From Erwinia sp. SLM-02 (lineage in GTDB: Bacteria > Pseudomonadota > Gammaproteobacteria > Enterobacterales > Enterobacteriaceae), in assembly GCF_037450285.1 (NCBI RefSeq), contig NZ_JAQISN010000002.1:1-64000 (forward strand): DNA of 64,000 nt. The letters run 5' to 3'. Position 1 is the stretch's first letter. Each line of letters starts with the position of its first letter. The position numbers were made by a program, and so were the translations under genes. Positions 52,132-61,681 of this stretch are shown one piece after another. The notes beneath the pieces were generated by a model. The model made no database searches, was not told where the DNA came from, and was given only the letters and a program-made list of their open reading frames with translations.

Positions 52132-52290
52132 TCTTCCCCCATTACGGCAATGCTTTATTAACAACAGAACTGCGGCTGGGCTGATGGTTGACAGCATCTT
52201 CTGTCAGCCCGCGCGAATTATTCAGATACTAGCAATATCAACCACAACGTGCCATGAAACAGTTGTATTAATCTTTCTTAGCGGCCGCTC

Positions 52291-52920
52291 TCAGGCCAGA
52301 TCGCCCTGCACCAGCGGGACGAAGCGAACGGGTTCAATCGTTTCAACCACAAACTCCCCGCTCCGGCGGCGAATGCGCTGCAAAACCTGCTGCTCTTCCC
52401 CCACCGGCAGAACCATAACCCCTCCCTCATCCAGCTGCGCCAGCAGAGCATCAGGGACCTCCGGCGGGGCAGCCGTGACGATAATCGCATCAAAGGGCCC
52501 CCGGGAACGCCAGCCCAGCCAGCCGTCACCGTGCCGGGTTGACACATTATGCAGGTCGAGCTGTTTCAGCCGGCGCTTGGCCTGCCACTGTAATCCTTTA
52601 ATACGTTCCACCGAGCAAACATGTTCAACCAGATGCGCCAGAATCGCCGTCTGATAGCCGGAGCCGGTGCCGATTTCCAGCACCCGCGACTGCGGCGTCA
52701 GCTCCAGCAGCGCGGTCATCCTGGCGACCATGTAGGGCTGAGAAATGGTCTGTCCGGAGCCAATAGGCAGCGCCATATTGTCCCAGGCTTTATGCTCAAA
52801 GGCTTCATCAACAAAGCGCTCGCGCGGCACATCTTCTATAGCCTGCAGCAATCGCTCATCGTTAATGCCCTGCTTACGCAGCAGCGCAAGCAGCGTATCG
52901 ATCCGGCCGCCGCTTACCAT
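52291..52920 (-). CDS. pcm: Pcm, protein-L-isoaspartate O-methyltransferase
   Basis: SAM-dependent repair of isoaspartyl residues in ageing proteins. 209 residues with VPRERFVDEAFEHKAWDNMA, SAM motif VLEIGTGSGYQTAIL and DGWLGWRSRGPFDAIIVTAA. Start overlaps the surE stop by 7 bp. The surE-pcm-nlpD-rpoS order is that of E. coli. Confidence 0.97.
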   Translation of the reverse strand: MVSGGRIDTLLALLRKQGINDERLLQAIEDVPRERFVDEAFEHKAWDNMALPIGSGQTISQPYMVARMTALLELTPQSRVLEIGTGSGYQTAILAHLVEHVCSVERIKGLQWQAKRRLKQLDLHNVSTRHGDGWLGWRSRGPFDAIIVTAAPPEVPDALLAQLDEGGVMVLPVGEEQQVLQRIRRRSGEFVVETIEPVRFVPLVQGDLA

Positions 52921-53675
52921 TGCTGGTTAACCTCAACGCTGGCCAGCCAGGAAGAAACAACCTCCTGTGCCGCATGGGCCGTCAGATCAACATGGAGAGC
53001 GGTAACGGAAACATAACCCTCATCAACCGCGGCAAAATCCGTACCCGGGCCCGCATCGAGCTTATCGCCCGGCGGCCCAATCCAGTACAGTGTATTACCG
53101 CGCGGATCCTGCTGTTCAATTGCCCTGTCGCTGGGATGGCGACTGCCGCAGCGCGTCACGCGAATCCCTTTGATCTGCTCCAGCGGCAAATCAGGCACGT
53201 TGATATTCAGGATTCGTCCGGTACGCAGCGGTTCACGCTCCAGCGCCCGCAAAATCGAACAGGTCACCGCCGCCGCCGTTTCATAGTGCTGATGCCCGTC
53301 CAGCGAGACCGCCAGCGCGGGCAGCCCCAGGTGACGTCCTTCCATCGCCGCCGCAACGGTCCCGGAGTAGATCACATCATCACCAAGGTTCGGCCCGGCA
53401 TTAATTCCGGATACCACAATATCCGGCTTAGGGCGCATCAGGGTATTTACCCCAAGGTAAACACAGTCGGTAGGCGTTCCCATCTGCACGGCAATATCAC
53501 CGTTGGGGTAGTCAAACGTGCGCAGTGGTGTTTCCAGCGTCAGCGAGTTTGACGCCCCGCTACGGTTACGATCGGGAGCAACAACCTGGACCTCAGCAAA
53601 CTGGCGCAGCGCCTTTGCCAGCGCCTGAATACCGGGCGCATGGATACCATCGTCGTTACTCAACAAAATTCGCAT
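52914..53675 (-). CDS. surE: SurE, 5'/3'-nucleotidase and exopolyphosphatase
   Basis: Metal-dependent phosphatase acting on nucleoside 5'- and 3'-monophosphates and polyphosphate. 253 residues; metal-site LLSNDDGIHAPG (Asp8, Asp9), SGINAGPNLGDDVIYSGTVA (Ser and Asn ligands). Overlaps pcm. Unlike E. coli, where surE overlaps truD, 207 bp separate the two here. Confidence 0.97.
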   Translation of the reverse strand: MRILLSNDDGIHAPGIQALAKALRQFAEVQVVAPDRNRSGASNSLTLETPLRTFDYPNGDIAVQMGTPTDCVYLGVNTLMRPKPDIVVSGINAGPNLGDDVIYSGTVAAAMEGRHLGLPALAVSLDGHQHYETAAAVTCSILRALEREPLRTGRILNINVPDLPLEQIKGIRVTRCGSRHPSDRAIEQQDPRGNTLYWIGPPGDKLDAGPGTDFAAVDEGYVSVTALHVDLTAHAAQEVVSSWLASVEVNQQW

Positions 53676-53882
53676 TTAACACCTGACCTGTTTGATAATT
53701 TTTGTTCGCCCGATTCCCCAGCGAGGCGTGCTGACCGCTGGGCGTATGAAAAATACGCGGAATAAAAGGCGTGGCTGGAAGCCATTTTAGCTGGATGATT
53801 CGGGTTGTGGTAGGTGTAAGTTTCTGGTTTCAATCATCAAGCAGCTGCCGCCGAAGCGGCAGTGAAGTAGCAGGTCAGCGCG
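53676..53882. other. Spacer between truD and surE with hairpin
   Basis: About 200 bp of non-coding DNA not present in the E. coli truD-surE overlap. It contains a stem CTGCCGC / GCGGCAG (53844-53862) with a tetraloop CGAA (TTCG on the minus strand), probably the truD 3' end, though no T run follows. Confidence 0.5.
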
Positions 53883-54932
53883 TTATTCATCAACCTCGTC
53901 GGCGCTGCCCTGCGGCAGCAGCAGTTCGCGCACCACGCTGGTGGCGAAGCTTCCCGCCGGTAGCCAGAAGTTCATCGCCAGCGTGGCATCATCCAGCCAG
54001 ACCCATTGCAGGTCACGGGGGATTACCAGCATCGCGCGGCGCGCCGCTTCCACTTTCTCACGCGTCATCAGGTCGATTAACGCATTTTCCGATGCCAGAG
54101 AAGCCTGCTCCAGCGCCAGCGCATCCTCACGCGTGCCCCATTCACCGCTGCCCGGAAGCGGAGCGGTGATCCGCAGTTCGTTGTCGTCGACCCGCTGCTG
54201 CAGGGCCGCCAGCTCTTCCGCCTCGGCAACAAACCAGCTACCGCGTCCGGTCAGCTGAAGGGCATCGCCGTTTAACACCTTGGTCAACGAACCCTGCTGT
54301 GCCAGGCGATCGCTGACCACCTGATTAAACATTGCGCTGCGCGCCGCAGAGAGCAGGAAACTACGCTTGTTACGCTCGCGCACGCGGATTTCATCCGCTG
54401 CCCAGCGCTGCGCCATCTGCAGGTTGTTACCGTTATGACCAAACCGCTGGCTGCCGAAATAGTTGGGTACGCCACCAATAGCAATCTGCTTCAGGCGTTG
54501 CTCTACCGCATCACGATCGGTCACCTGGCGCAGCACCAGTCGGAAGGCGTTGCCCTGCAGCGCACCGGTACGCAGTTTGCGCCGATGCCGGGCGCTCTCC
54601 AGCACCTCCACACCTTCCAGCACAAATTTGCGCATATCCGGCGTTTCTTTCCCCGGCAGGCGCAGGCAGAACCACTGTTCGGTAACGGCGTGGCGATCCT
54701 TCATTCCGGCAAAGCTGGCATCGCGCGGATGAATACCGACGAATCTGGCCAGCGCTTCGGCCACGAAACGCGTGTTGCAGCCGGTTTTGCGAATGCGCAC
54801 CAGCAGCTGTTCACCATCGCCGTCCGGGGCGTAGCCGAGATCCTCGACCACGACGAAATCTTCCGCCGCAGCCTTCAGCACGCCTTCTGCTGTAGGCTTA
54901 CCGTACAGCCAGTTCTGCTTTGCTAAATCCAT
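53883..54932 (-). CDS. truD: TruD, tRNA pseudouridine(13) synthase
   Basis: Makes pseudouridine 13 in tRNA-Glu and others. 349 residues; catalytic Asp in the motif FAGMKDRHAVTEQW (near 78-80), NYFGSQRFGHNGNNLQ, and the TRUD insertion domain (about 150-300) with DALQLTGRGSWFV. Two bases after ispF... the ispD-ispF-truD string is a single transcript. Confidence 0.96.
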   Translation of the reverse strand: MDLAKQNWLYGKPTAEGVLKAAAEDFVVVEDLGYAPDGDGEQLLVRIRKTGCNTRFVAEALARFVGIHPRDASFAGMKDRHAVTEQWFCLRLPGKETPDMRKFVLEGVEVLESARHRRKLRTGALQGNAFRLVLRQVTDRDAVEQRLKQIAIGGVPNYFGSQRFGHNGNNLQMAQRWAADEIRVRERNKRSFLLSAARSAMFNQVVSDRLAQQGSLTKVLNGDALQLTGRGSWFVAEAEELAALQQRVDDNELRITAPLPGSGEWGTREDALALEQASLASENALIDLMTREKVEAARRAMLVIPRDLQWVWLDDATLAMNFWLPAGSFATSVVRELLLPQGSADEVDE

Positions 54933-54934
54933 CT

Positions 54935-55408
54935 TCAGACCTTAATCAGCAGCGCGACGGCTTCACAGGCAATACCTTCACCGCGGCCGGTAAAGCCCAG
55001 CTTTTCGGTAGTGGTGGCCTTCACGTTGACCTCATCCATATGGATGCCCAGATCTTCAGCGATATTGATGCGCATCTGCGGCGTATGCGGCAGCATTTTC
55101 GGTGCCTGGGCAATAATCGTGACGTCAACGTTGCCCACGCGGTAGCCTTTCTTCTCGATCTGCCGCCACGCTTCGCGCAGCAGTTCGCGGCTGTCCGCGC
55201 CTTTATAGGCGGCGTCGGTATCCGGGAACAGTTTGCCGATATCGCCCAGTGCCGCAGCACCCAGCAGCGCGTCGGTCAGCGCATGCAGCGCCACGTCACC
55301 GTCGGAGTGGGCCAGTAATCCTTTTTCATAAGGGATACGCACGCCGCCAATAATCAGCGGGCCTTCGCCGCCAAAAGCGTGTACATCAAAACCGTGACCA
55401 ATACGCAT
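54935..55408 (-). CDS. ispF: IspF, 2-C-methyl-D-erythritol 2,4-cyclodiphosphate synthase
   Basis: MEP isoprenoid pathway, fifth enzyme. 157 residues; metal ligands Asp8 and His10 (GFDVHAF), His42 (LAHSDGDVALHALTDALL), and LLIKV tail. ATG overlaps the ispD stop by one base. Confidence 0.98.
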   Translation of the reverse strand: MRIGHGFDVHAFGGEGPLIIGGVRIPYEKGLLAHSDGDVALHALTDALLGAAALGDIGKLFPDTDAAYKGADSRELLREAWRQIEKKGYRVGNVDVTIIAQAPKMLPHTPQMRINIAEDLGIHMDEVNVKATTTEKLGFTGRGEGIACEAVALLIKV

Positions 55409-56127
55409 TATGCGTTCTCCTTATTATAAATTTGGGTCAGATAAAACTCGGCCAGCGCCAGATCTTCCGGCCGGGTTACTTTAAGATTATCACTGCGTCC
55501 GCTGACTAATTCCGGATGATAGCCGCAGTATTCTAAGGCAGAGGCTTCATCGGTGATGCTGGCACCTTCGCGCAGCGCGCGCTCCAGGCAATTTCGCAGC
55601 AGCACCAGCGGGAACAGCTGAGGCGTTAAGGCGTGCCACAGCGCCTCACGCTCAACCGTATGGGCAATGGTTTCAGCTCCGCTGGCCGTCGCCCGCTTCA
55701 TGGTATCGCGCACCGGCGCGGCAAGAATGCCGCCGACGTCACTGCGCTGAGTCAGTTCCAGCAAGCGGGTCAGATCGCCGAGATGCAGACAGGGGCGGGC
55801 AGCATCGTGCACCAGCACCCACTGCGCGTTTTCAACCGCCTTTAAACCGGCCAGCACCGAATCAGCACGCTGGGCGCCGCCCGTGACCTGAACAATGCGC
55901 GGATCGTTGGCCAGCGGAAGCCGCGAAAAATGGACATCGTCGGGGCTCAGCACCACGATCGCCCTCGTCACTGCCGGATGCGCCAGCAGCGCATCAAGGC
56001 TGTGTTCAAGAATCGTTTTATTGCCGATCGAAAGGTACTGCTTGGGGCACTCAGACAGCATGCGGCTGCCGATCCCCGCAGCAGGCACAACGGCGATCAC
56101 GCGCGGACAGGAGTCTGCAATGTTCAT
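55408..56127 (-). CDS. ispD: IspD, 2-C-methyl-D-erythritol 4-phosphate cytidylyltransferase
   Basis: MEP pathway, third enzyme, CTP-dependent. 239 residues; nucleotidyltransferase motif VVPAAGIGSRMLSECPKQYL (Arg and Lys of the catalytic loop), VLVHDAARPCL and TDEASALEYCG. Eight bases separate it from ftsB, the start of the ftsB-ispD-ispF-truD run. Confidence 0.98.
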   Translation of the reverse strand: MNIADSCPRVIAVVPAAGIGSRMLSECPKQYLSIGNKTILEHSLDALLAHPAVTRAIVVLSPDDVHFSRLPLANDPRIVQVTGGAQRADSVLAGLKAVENAQWVLVHDAARPCLHLGDLTRLLELTQRSDVGGILAAPVRDTMKRATASGAETIAHTVEREALWHALTPQLFPLVLLRNCLERALREGASITDEASALEYCGYHPELVSGRSDNLKVTRPEDLALAEFYLTQIYNKENA

Positions 56128-56135
56128 GGTTATCG

Positions 56136-56450
56136 TTACTGGTTGGTTGGCTGGCTTTGCTGCGCGTTTCGTTTGCTTTGATCCGGCACAAGGCGATAGA
56201 AAATCTCACCGGGTTTAATCATACCCAGTTCGTTGCGTGCGCGTTCCTCGATCGCTTCCGAACCGCCGTTAAGATCGTCGATTTCGGCAAACAGCTGATC
56301 GTTGCGCGCTTTAAGCTTGGCGTTATTGGTCTGCTGCACAGCAACATCCTCATTAACGCGCGTATAGTCATGAATGCCGTTCTTGCCCAGCCAGAGCGAA
56401 TATTGCAGCCAGCCCAGTAATGCAAGTAACAGCAGCGTAAGTTTTCCCAT
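56136..56450 (-). CDS. ftsB: FtsB, cell-division bitopic protein
   Basis: Divisome FtsQLB component, 104 residues: N-terminal transmembrane helix (about 3-20; LTLLLLALLGWLQYSLWLG), coiled coil (about 28-65), and DivIC-type periplasmic tail RARNELGMIKPGEIFYRLV. First gene of the ftsB-ispD-ispF-truD transcript. Confidence 0.97.
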   Translation of the reverse strand: MGKLTLLLLALLGWLQYSLWLGKNGIHDYTRVNEDVAVQQTNNAKLKARNDQLFAEIDDLNGGSEAIEERARNELGMIKPGEIFYRLVPDQSKRNAQQSQPTNQ

Positions 56451-56643
56451 CCCCGCCCCCTGAAAAACGGCTCAATCATCCCATAACTTTTACTACGACT
56501 CCACTCTGCCAGTGAAATAGAGCTGTTTTCTCAGACTATGACGCGGAAACGCGGCAAAAAGCACCAAAAGAGAGGTGATATCTGGCGCCTGTTAACGAAA
56601 AATTTTGTAACGCTGAGATGCGTTTGCACATCGGGTCACGCAG

Positions 56644-56964
56644 TCACCAGCCGGTTAGCTGGCTAAAGAGCAGCCAGAACAGGCAAACCACCACGATGAC
56701 TGTTGCAAGCGTAGTCCAGATCAGATGCCCGCGCAGCACCACGCTGATTGCAATCCCGATCAGTACGGAAACCGGAAGCAGTGCAAGAAAAAAGGGCCAG
56801 GTGTAGAGGAAGAAAAACAGGGTGTTTGAACCGTACAGGGCAAACGTTGTTGCCAGGGCTACCCACCATGAAGCGAAGCCCACCACGCCGCCAGGAAATG
56901 GCCAGGAGGCCTCATCTTGATCGCCTTTGTCTTTTCTTGCCAGCAGAGGGGTGACGTTTTGCAT
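56644..56964 (-). CDS. ygbE: YgbE, DUF3561 inner-membrane protein
   Basis: A 106-residue membrane protein with an N-terminal cytoplasmic segment (1-25) and about three helices (FASWWVALATTFALYG, FFLALLPVSVLIGIAISVVL, LATVIVVVCLFWLLF). Function unknown. The ATG at 56964 gives the family N-terminus MQNVTPLL. It keeps its E. coli place between ftsB and cysC. Confidence 0.88.
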   Translation of the reverse strand: MQNVTPLLARKDKGDQDEASWPFPGGVVGFASWWVALATTFALYGSNTLFFFLYTWPFFLALLPVSVLIGIAISVVLRGHLIWTTLATVIVVVCLFWLLFSQLTGW

Positions 56965-57047
56965 AGATATCCCATTCACGCTTGAGCGGAACATCGAAAC
57001 GATGCCCCACCGGAGTAACGCCCGCGAGGGCGTTAACCGTAGCTGTA

Positions 57048-57653
57048 TCAGGGTTTGATAATATCGCGCTGGCGCAGCAGGTCTAATATCTGAAGGGTTA
57101 AATGTGTTACTAATTGTTCACCGTCAAGGTGGATATCAGCCCGCAGCGGCGCTTCGTAAACCGCGTCGATGCCGGTGAAATTTCGCAGCTCTCCGGCTCG
57201 GGCCTTTTTATACAGGCCTTTCGGGTCGCGTGCTTCACAAATCGCCAGCGGCGTATCCACAAACACCTCAATAAAGCGCCCTTCTCCCAACATCTCGCGC
57301 ACCATATCCCGCTCGGCACGGTGCGGAGAAATAAACGCGGTGAGCACCAGCAGCCCGGCGTCCACCATCAGCTTCGCCACTTCCCCTACCCGGCGAATAT
57401 TCTCCCGGCGATCGTCATCGCTGAAGCCCAGATCGCGGCACAGCCCGTGGCGCACGTTATCGCCATCCAGCAGATAGGTGCTAACGCCCAGGCGATGCAG
57501 TACCTGTTCCAGCGCACCGGCGACTGTGGATTTACCGGAGCCGGAAAGCCCGGTAAACCACAGTACCGCGCCCTGATGACCGTGCTGCCCTTCACGCTCT
57601 TCCCGGCTCACCGGATGATCGTGCCAGACGACATTCTCATCATGCAGGGCCAT
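57048..57653 (-). CDS. cysC: CysC, adenylylsulfate kinase
   Basis: Phosphorylates APS to PAPS. 201 residues; P-loop GLSGSGKST (about 35-43), DGDNVRHGLCRDLGFS and the ISPHRAERDMVRE segment with the phospho-serine. Last of cysG-cysD-cysN-cysC, one base from cysN. Confidence 0.98.
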   Translation of the reverse strand: MALHDENVVWHDHPVSREEREGQHGHQGAVLWFTGLSGSGKSTVAGALEQVLHRLGVSTYLLDGDNVRHGLCRDLGFSDDDRRENIRRVGEVAKLMVDAGLLVLTAFISPHRAERDMVREMLGEGRFIEVFVDTPLAICEARDPKGLYKKARAGELRNFTGIDAVYEAPLRADIHLDGEQLVTHLTLQILDLLRQRDIIKP

Positions 57654-57654
57654 A

Positions 57655-59082
57655 TCAGTTACCGCCCAGCAGATCGCGTGCGTTCCAGTGCGGGAAGTGA
57701 CGGCGCACCAGCGCGTTCAGCTCCAGCTCAAAGGCGCTGTAGTTACCGGCCACCTGCTGTGCTTCCGCCAGCGGCTCCAGTATCATCCCGGCACCCACGG
57801 TAACGTTGCTCAGGCGATCGATAAAGATTATCCCGCCGGTCACCGGGTTTTGCTGATACGGATCCAGCACCATAGGCTCATCAAAGGTGACATCCACCAG
57901 GCCGATCCCGTTCAGCGGCAGCTCCTGCGCCTCATGGCGGGTCAGGTTGTTGATCTCAACCTGATACTGAATTTTCTCCACGCGGGCGCGGGTCTTTTTA
58001 CCGGCGATTTTCACGTCAAAGCTCTGGCCCGGGACCAGCGGCTGTTCGGCCATCCATACTACGTTGACCGACGCGCCCTGTACCGGCTTGAGATCGGCAT
58101 CAACGGCCACCAGCAGATCGCCACGGCTGATGTCGATTTCATCTTTCAGCACCAGAGTAATCGCTTCGCCCGCGCTGGCCTGCTGCAGATCGCCATCAAA
58201 GGTCACGATACGGGCAATCGCAGACTCCACGCCGGACGGCAGCACTTTCACCCGCTGACCGACCTGCACCACGCCTGACGCCAGCGTACCGGCGTAGCCA
58301 CGGAAGTCGAGGTTCGGGCGGTTAACGTACTGCACCGGGAAACGCATCGGCTGCTGCTCAACCACGCGCTGCACCTCTACGGTTTCCAGCACGTCTAGCA
58401 GCGTCGGGCCACTGTACCAGTTCATCGCAGCGCTCGGCGACGCGACGTTTTCGCCTTCCAGCGCGGAAAGCGGTACAAAGCGGATGTCCAGATCGCCCGG
58501 CAGCTGTTCGGCGAAGTCGAGGTAGCTCTGTTTAATCTCTTCAAAGGTCTGCTGGCTGTACTCCACCAGATCCATTTTATTGATCGCCACCACCAGATGC
58601 TTGATGCCCAGCAGCGTGGAGATAAAGCTGTGGCGGCGGGTTTGATCCAGCACGCCTTTACGGGCATCGATCAGCAGAATGGCCAGATCGCAGGTCGAGG
58701 CACCGGTCGCCATATTGCGGGTGTACTGCTCGTGCCCCGGCGTATCGGCGATAATAAATTTCCGCTTCTCGGTAGAGAAATAGCGGTAGGCCACATCAAT
58801 GGTGATGCCCTGCTCGCGCTCGGCCTGCAGACCGTCCACCAGCAGAGCCAGATCCAGTTTCTCGCCCTGCGTACCGTGGCGCTTGCTGTCGTTATGCAGC
58901 GAAGAGAGCTGATCTTCATAAATCTGTCGGGTGTCGTGCAGCAGGCGGCCAATCAGCGTACTTTTGCCGTCGTCGACGCTGCCGCAGGTCAGAAAGCGCA
59001 GCAGGCTTTTGTGCTGCTGAGCGTGCAGCCAGGCTTCCACACCGCCCTGATCGGCGATCTGTTGTGCAATGATAGTGTTCAT
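57655..59082 (-). CDS. cysN: CysN, sulfate adenylyltransferase GTPase subunit
   Basis: GTP hydrolysis drives APS formation by CysD. 475 residues; EF-Tu-like GTPase with GSVDDGKSTLIGRLL, DTPGHEQYTRNM and NKMDL, then two beta-barrel domains. Sits between cysD and cysC. Confidence 0.98.
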   Translation of the reverse strand: MNTIIAQQIADQGGVEAWLHAQQHKSLLRFLTCGSVDDGKSTLIGRLLHDTRQIYEDQLSSLHNDSKRHGTQGEKLDLALLVDGLQAEREQGITIDVAYRYFSTEKRKFIIADTPGHEQYTRNMATGASTCDLAILLIDARKGVLDQTRRHSFISTLLGIKHLVVAINKMDLVEYSQQTFEEIKQSYLDFAEQLPGDLDIRFVPLSALEGENVASPSAAMNWYSGPTLLDVLETVEVQRVVEQQPMRFPVQYVNRPNLDFRGYAGTLASGVVQVGQRVKVLPSGVESAIARIVTFDGDLQQASAGEAITLVLKDEIDISRGDLLVAVDADLKPVQGASVNVVWMAEQPLVPGQSFDVKIAGKKTRARVEKIQYQVEINNLTRHEAQELPLNGIGLVDVTFDEPMVLDPYQQNPVTGGIIFIDRLSNVTVGAGMILEPLAEAQQVAGNYSAFELELNALVRRHFPHWNARDLLGGN

Positions 59083-59091
59083 GACGGCTCC

Positions 59092-60000
59092 TTAGAAATA
59101 ACCCTGGCGTTTCTTCAGCTCCATGGAGCCTGACTGATCGCGGTCAATCACCCGCCCCTGACGCTCGCTGGTCGTGGAAACCAGCATCTCTTCGATAATT
59201 TCCGGCAGGGTCTGCGCTTCAGATTCCACCGCGCCGGTCAGCGGCCAACAGCCCAGGGTACGGAAACGCACCATGCGCTGCTCGATTTTCTCGCCGGGCT
59301 GCAGGTTAATGCGCTCGTCGTCGATCATCATCAGCATGCCGTCACGCTCCAGCACCGGGCGCTCAGCGGCCAGGTAAAGCGGAACAATTTCAATATTTTC
59401 CAGGAAGATATACTGCCAGATATCCAGCTCGGTCCAGTTAGATAGCGGGAAAACGCGGATGCTTTCGCCTTTGTTAATCTGGCCGTTATAGTTGTGCCAC
59501 AGCTCCGGGCGCTGGTTTTTCGGATCCCAGCGGTGGAAACGGTCGCGGAAGGAGTAGATACGCTCTTTCGCGCGGGATTTCTCCTCATCGCGACGCGCGC
59601 CGCCGAAGGCCGCATCAAAACCGTATTTGTTCAGCGCCTGCTTCAGCCCTTCGGTTTTCATGATATCGGTATGCTTGGCGCTGCCGTGGACAAACGGGCT
59701 GATGCCCATCGCCACGCCTTCCGGGTTACGGTGAACCAGCAGCTCGGCACCGATGTTTTTGACCGTGCGATCGCGGAATTCGTACATTTCACGGAATTTC
59801 CAGCCGGTATCAACATGCAGCAGCGGGAACGGCAGGGTTCCCGGGTAGAAGGCTTTACGCGCCAGGTGCAGCATCACCGATGAGTCTTTACCGATGGAGT
59901 ACATCATCACCGGATTGGCGAACTCTGCCGCCACTTCGCGGATGATATGGATACTCTCCGCCTCCAGTTGACGCAGATGAGTCAGACGTTTTTGATCCAT
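59092..60000 (-). CDS. cysD: CysD, sulfate adenylyltransferase catalytic subunit
   Basis: Makes APS from ATP and sulfate. 302 residues; PAPS-reductase-like fold with PP-loop SIGKDSSVML near 36-45 and GGARRDEEKSRAKER. Nine bases separate it from cysG, ten from cysN. Confidence 0.98.
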   Translation of the reverse strand: MDQKRLTHLRQLEAESIHIIREVAAEFANPVMMYSIGKDSSVMLHLARKAFYPGTLPFPLLHVDTGWKFREMYEFRDRTVKNIGAELLVHRNPEGVAMGISPFVHGSAKHTDIMKTEGLKQALNKYGFDAAFGGARRDEEKSRAKERIYSFRDRFHRWDPKNQRPELWHNYNGQINKGESIRVFPLSNWTELDIWQYIFLENIEIVPLYLAAERPVLERDGMLMMIDDERINLQPGEKIEQRMVRFRTLGCWPLTGAVESEAQTLPEIIEEMLVSTTSERQGRVIDRDQSGSMELKKRQGYF

Positions 60001-60009
60001 AACTTTTCC

Positions 60010-61425
60010 TCAAGCCAAATTCACAACGGCGGACTCGCGTCCGTCCTGCTGCGCAGAATGTTGATACCACGCCAGCTGCTGATGCAGATTGACCACTTCG
60101 CCAATCACTAACAGCGCCGGAGTTGGGGCGTTGCGTGCCAGTTCGTCGAGCTGGTCCAGCGTGCCGGTCAGCACCTTTTGATCCTGACGGGTGCCGCGGC
60201 CAATCACCGCCGCCGGGGTTTTCGGATCGCGCCCGTGGGCGATAAGCTGGCTGGCGATGTCGCCGGCGTTTGCCGATCCCATATAAATTGCCAGGGTCTG
60301 CCGTGCACGCGCCAGCGACGGCCAGTCGGTGCCGCTGCTGTCGGCGCGGCACTGGCCGGTGACAAACAGCACGCTCTGGGCATGATCGCGATGGGTCAGC
60401 GGGATGCCGGCATAGGCGGTTGCGCCCGCGGCGGCAGTAACGCCCGGTACCACCTGGAACGGGATACCCGCTTCCACCGCCGCCTGAAGCTCTTCGCCCC
60501 CGCGACCAAAGATAAACGGATCGCCGCCCTTCAGGCGCACCACGCGTTTACCCTGTTTGGCCAGCTCAACCAGCAGGCGGTTGGTTTCTTCCTGCGGCAC
60601 GCTGTGGGCGTTGGCACGTTTACCGACGCAGATGCGGTCGGCATCGCGGCGGACTAAATCCAGAATTTCATCGCTGACCAGATAGTCATACAGCACCACG
60701 TCGGCAAGCTGCATTACCTGCAGCCCGCGTAGCGTCAGCAGACCGCTGTCGCCCGGACCGGCGCCGACAAGGATAATCTCTCCCTGCGCGGCTTCCGGTT
60801 CATCCAGCTGCTTATCCAGCGTGCGGCGAGCGCCGTCCACGTTGCCGGACCCCACCTGGCTGGCAAACAGCCCGTTAAAGGCTTTTTCCCAGAATCGGCG
60901 GCGGTCGGACATTTTGCTGAAGCGGGCTTTAACCTTACCGCGCCACTGACCGGCAATTTCTGCCATCTGGCCCAGCGTGGCGGGCAGCAGGGTTTCAATT
61001 TTTTCACGCAGCAGGCGCGCCAGTACCGGTGCGGTTCCCCCGGATGAAATGGCCACCACCAGCGGCGAGCGATCGACGATGGAAGGGAAAATAAAGGAGC
61101 ATTTCGGCTGGTCATCCACGACGTTGGCCAGCAGGAAACGATCGGTGGCGTCCTGGAACACCTGGCCGTTGAGGTCGCCATCGTCGGTGGCGGCAATCAC
61201 AAAAAATACGCGATCGAGCTGAGCGGCATCATAGGCCTTCGCCAGCCATTCAATTTCGCCCTGGGTTTCCAGTTCGGCCAGCTCTTCGCAGAGTTCGCGT
61301 GATACCACCAGTACCCGCGCACCGGCGCGCCGCAGCAGTTCGATTTTGCGCGCAGCCACATCGCCGCCGCCCACTACCAGCACCGGTTTGTGTCTGATAT
61401 CTGCAAATAGAGGAAGATAATCCAC
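60010..61425 (-). CDS. cysG: CysG, sirohaem synthase
   Basis: Trifunctional: N-terminal precorrin-2 dehydrogenase/sirohydrochlorin ferrochelatase (about 1-200; VLVVGGGDVAARK, SSGGTAPVLARLLREK) and C-terminal uroporphyrinogen-III methyltransferase (about 215-455; VGAGPGDSGLLTLRG, VRLKGGDPFIFGRGGEE, PLTHRDHAQS). Sirohaem is the cofactor of CysI. In E. coli cysG is with nirBDC; here it heads the sulfate operon, as in several other Enterobacterales. A GTG at 61425 behind AGGG gives the family N-terminus VDYLPLFADIRHKPV; an earlier GTG adds seven residues. Confidence 0.95.
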   Translation of the reverse strand: MDYLPLFADIRHKPVLVVGGGDVAARKIELLRRAGARVLVVSRELCEELAELETQGEIEWLAKAYDAAQLDRVFFVIAATDDGDLNGQVFQDATDRFLLANVVDDQPKCSFIFPSIVDRSPLVVAISSGGTAPVLARLLREKIETLLPATLGQMAEIAGQWRGKVKARFSKMSDRRRFWEKAFNGLFASQVGSGNVDGARRTLDKQLDEPEAAQGEIILVGAGPGDSGLLTLRGLQVMQLADVVLYDYLVSDEILDLVRRDADRICVGKRANAHSVPQEETNRLLVELAKQGKRVVRLKGGDPFIFGRGGEELQAAVEAGIPFQVVPGVTAAAGATAYAGIPLTHRDHAQSVLFVTGQCRADSSGTDWPSLARARQTLAIYMGSANAGDIASQLIAHGRDPKTPAAVIGRGTRQDQKVLTGTLDQLDELARNAPTPALLVIGEVVNLHQQLAWYQHSAQQDGRESAVVNLA

Positions 61426-61681
61426 GTAAACCCTGTCGCTTATCACATAAAGTTAACAGGACTATACGTCCCCGCATTAAGGCTTATGAAATTACTAATT
61501 GGAATGAGTAGTTACCGAATGGAATAACGTTATGGTAAAGCTGCGAACAAAATGTGCTTAACGGATGATATTTCGGGTATTTCAGAGCAAATGAAATTGT
61601 GCAACCCGCGTCACAATTTCATACTAACGGAGCAAAAATTTTCGCCCGATTTAACTCGGGATAATGATTAAGGAATTTCGA
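61426..61681. promoter_or_regulatory. cysG-iap divergent region with candidate CysB operator
   Basis: Minus-strand -10 TATAGT at 61461-61466 has no good -35. Upstream of it a direct repeat TTACTAATTGGAAT (61492-61505) and TTACCGAATGGAAT (61512-61525) has a 20-bp period, 11 of 14 bases matching. Such placement at about -40 to -70 suits an activator, most likely CysB. The region is AT-rich; assignment to CysB is an inference. Confidence 0.55.
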
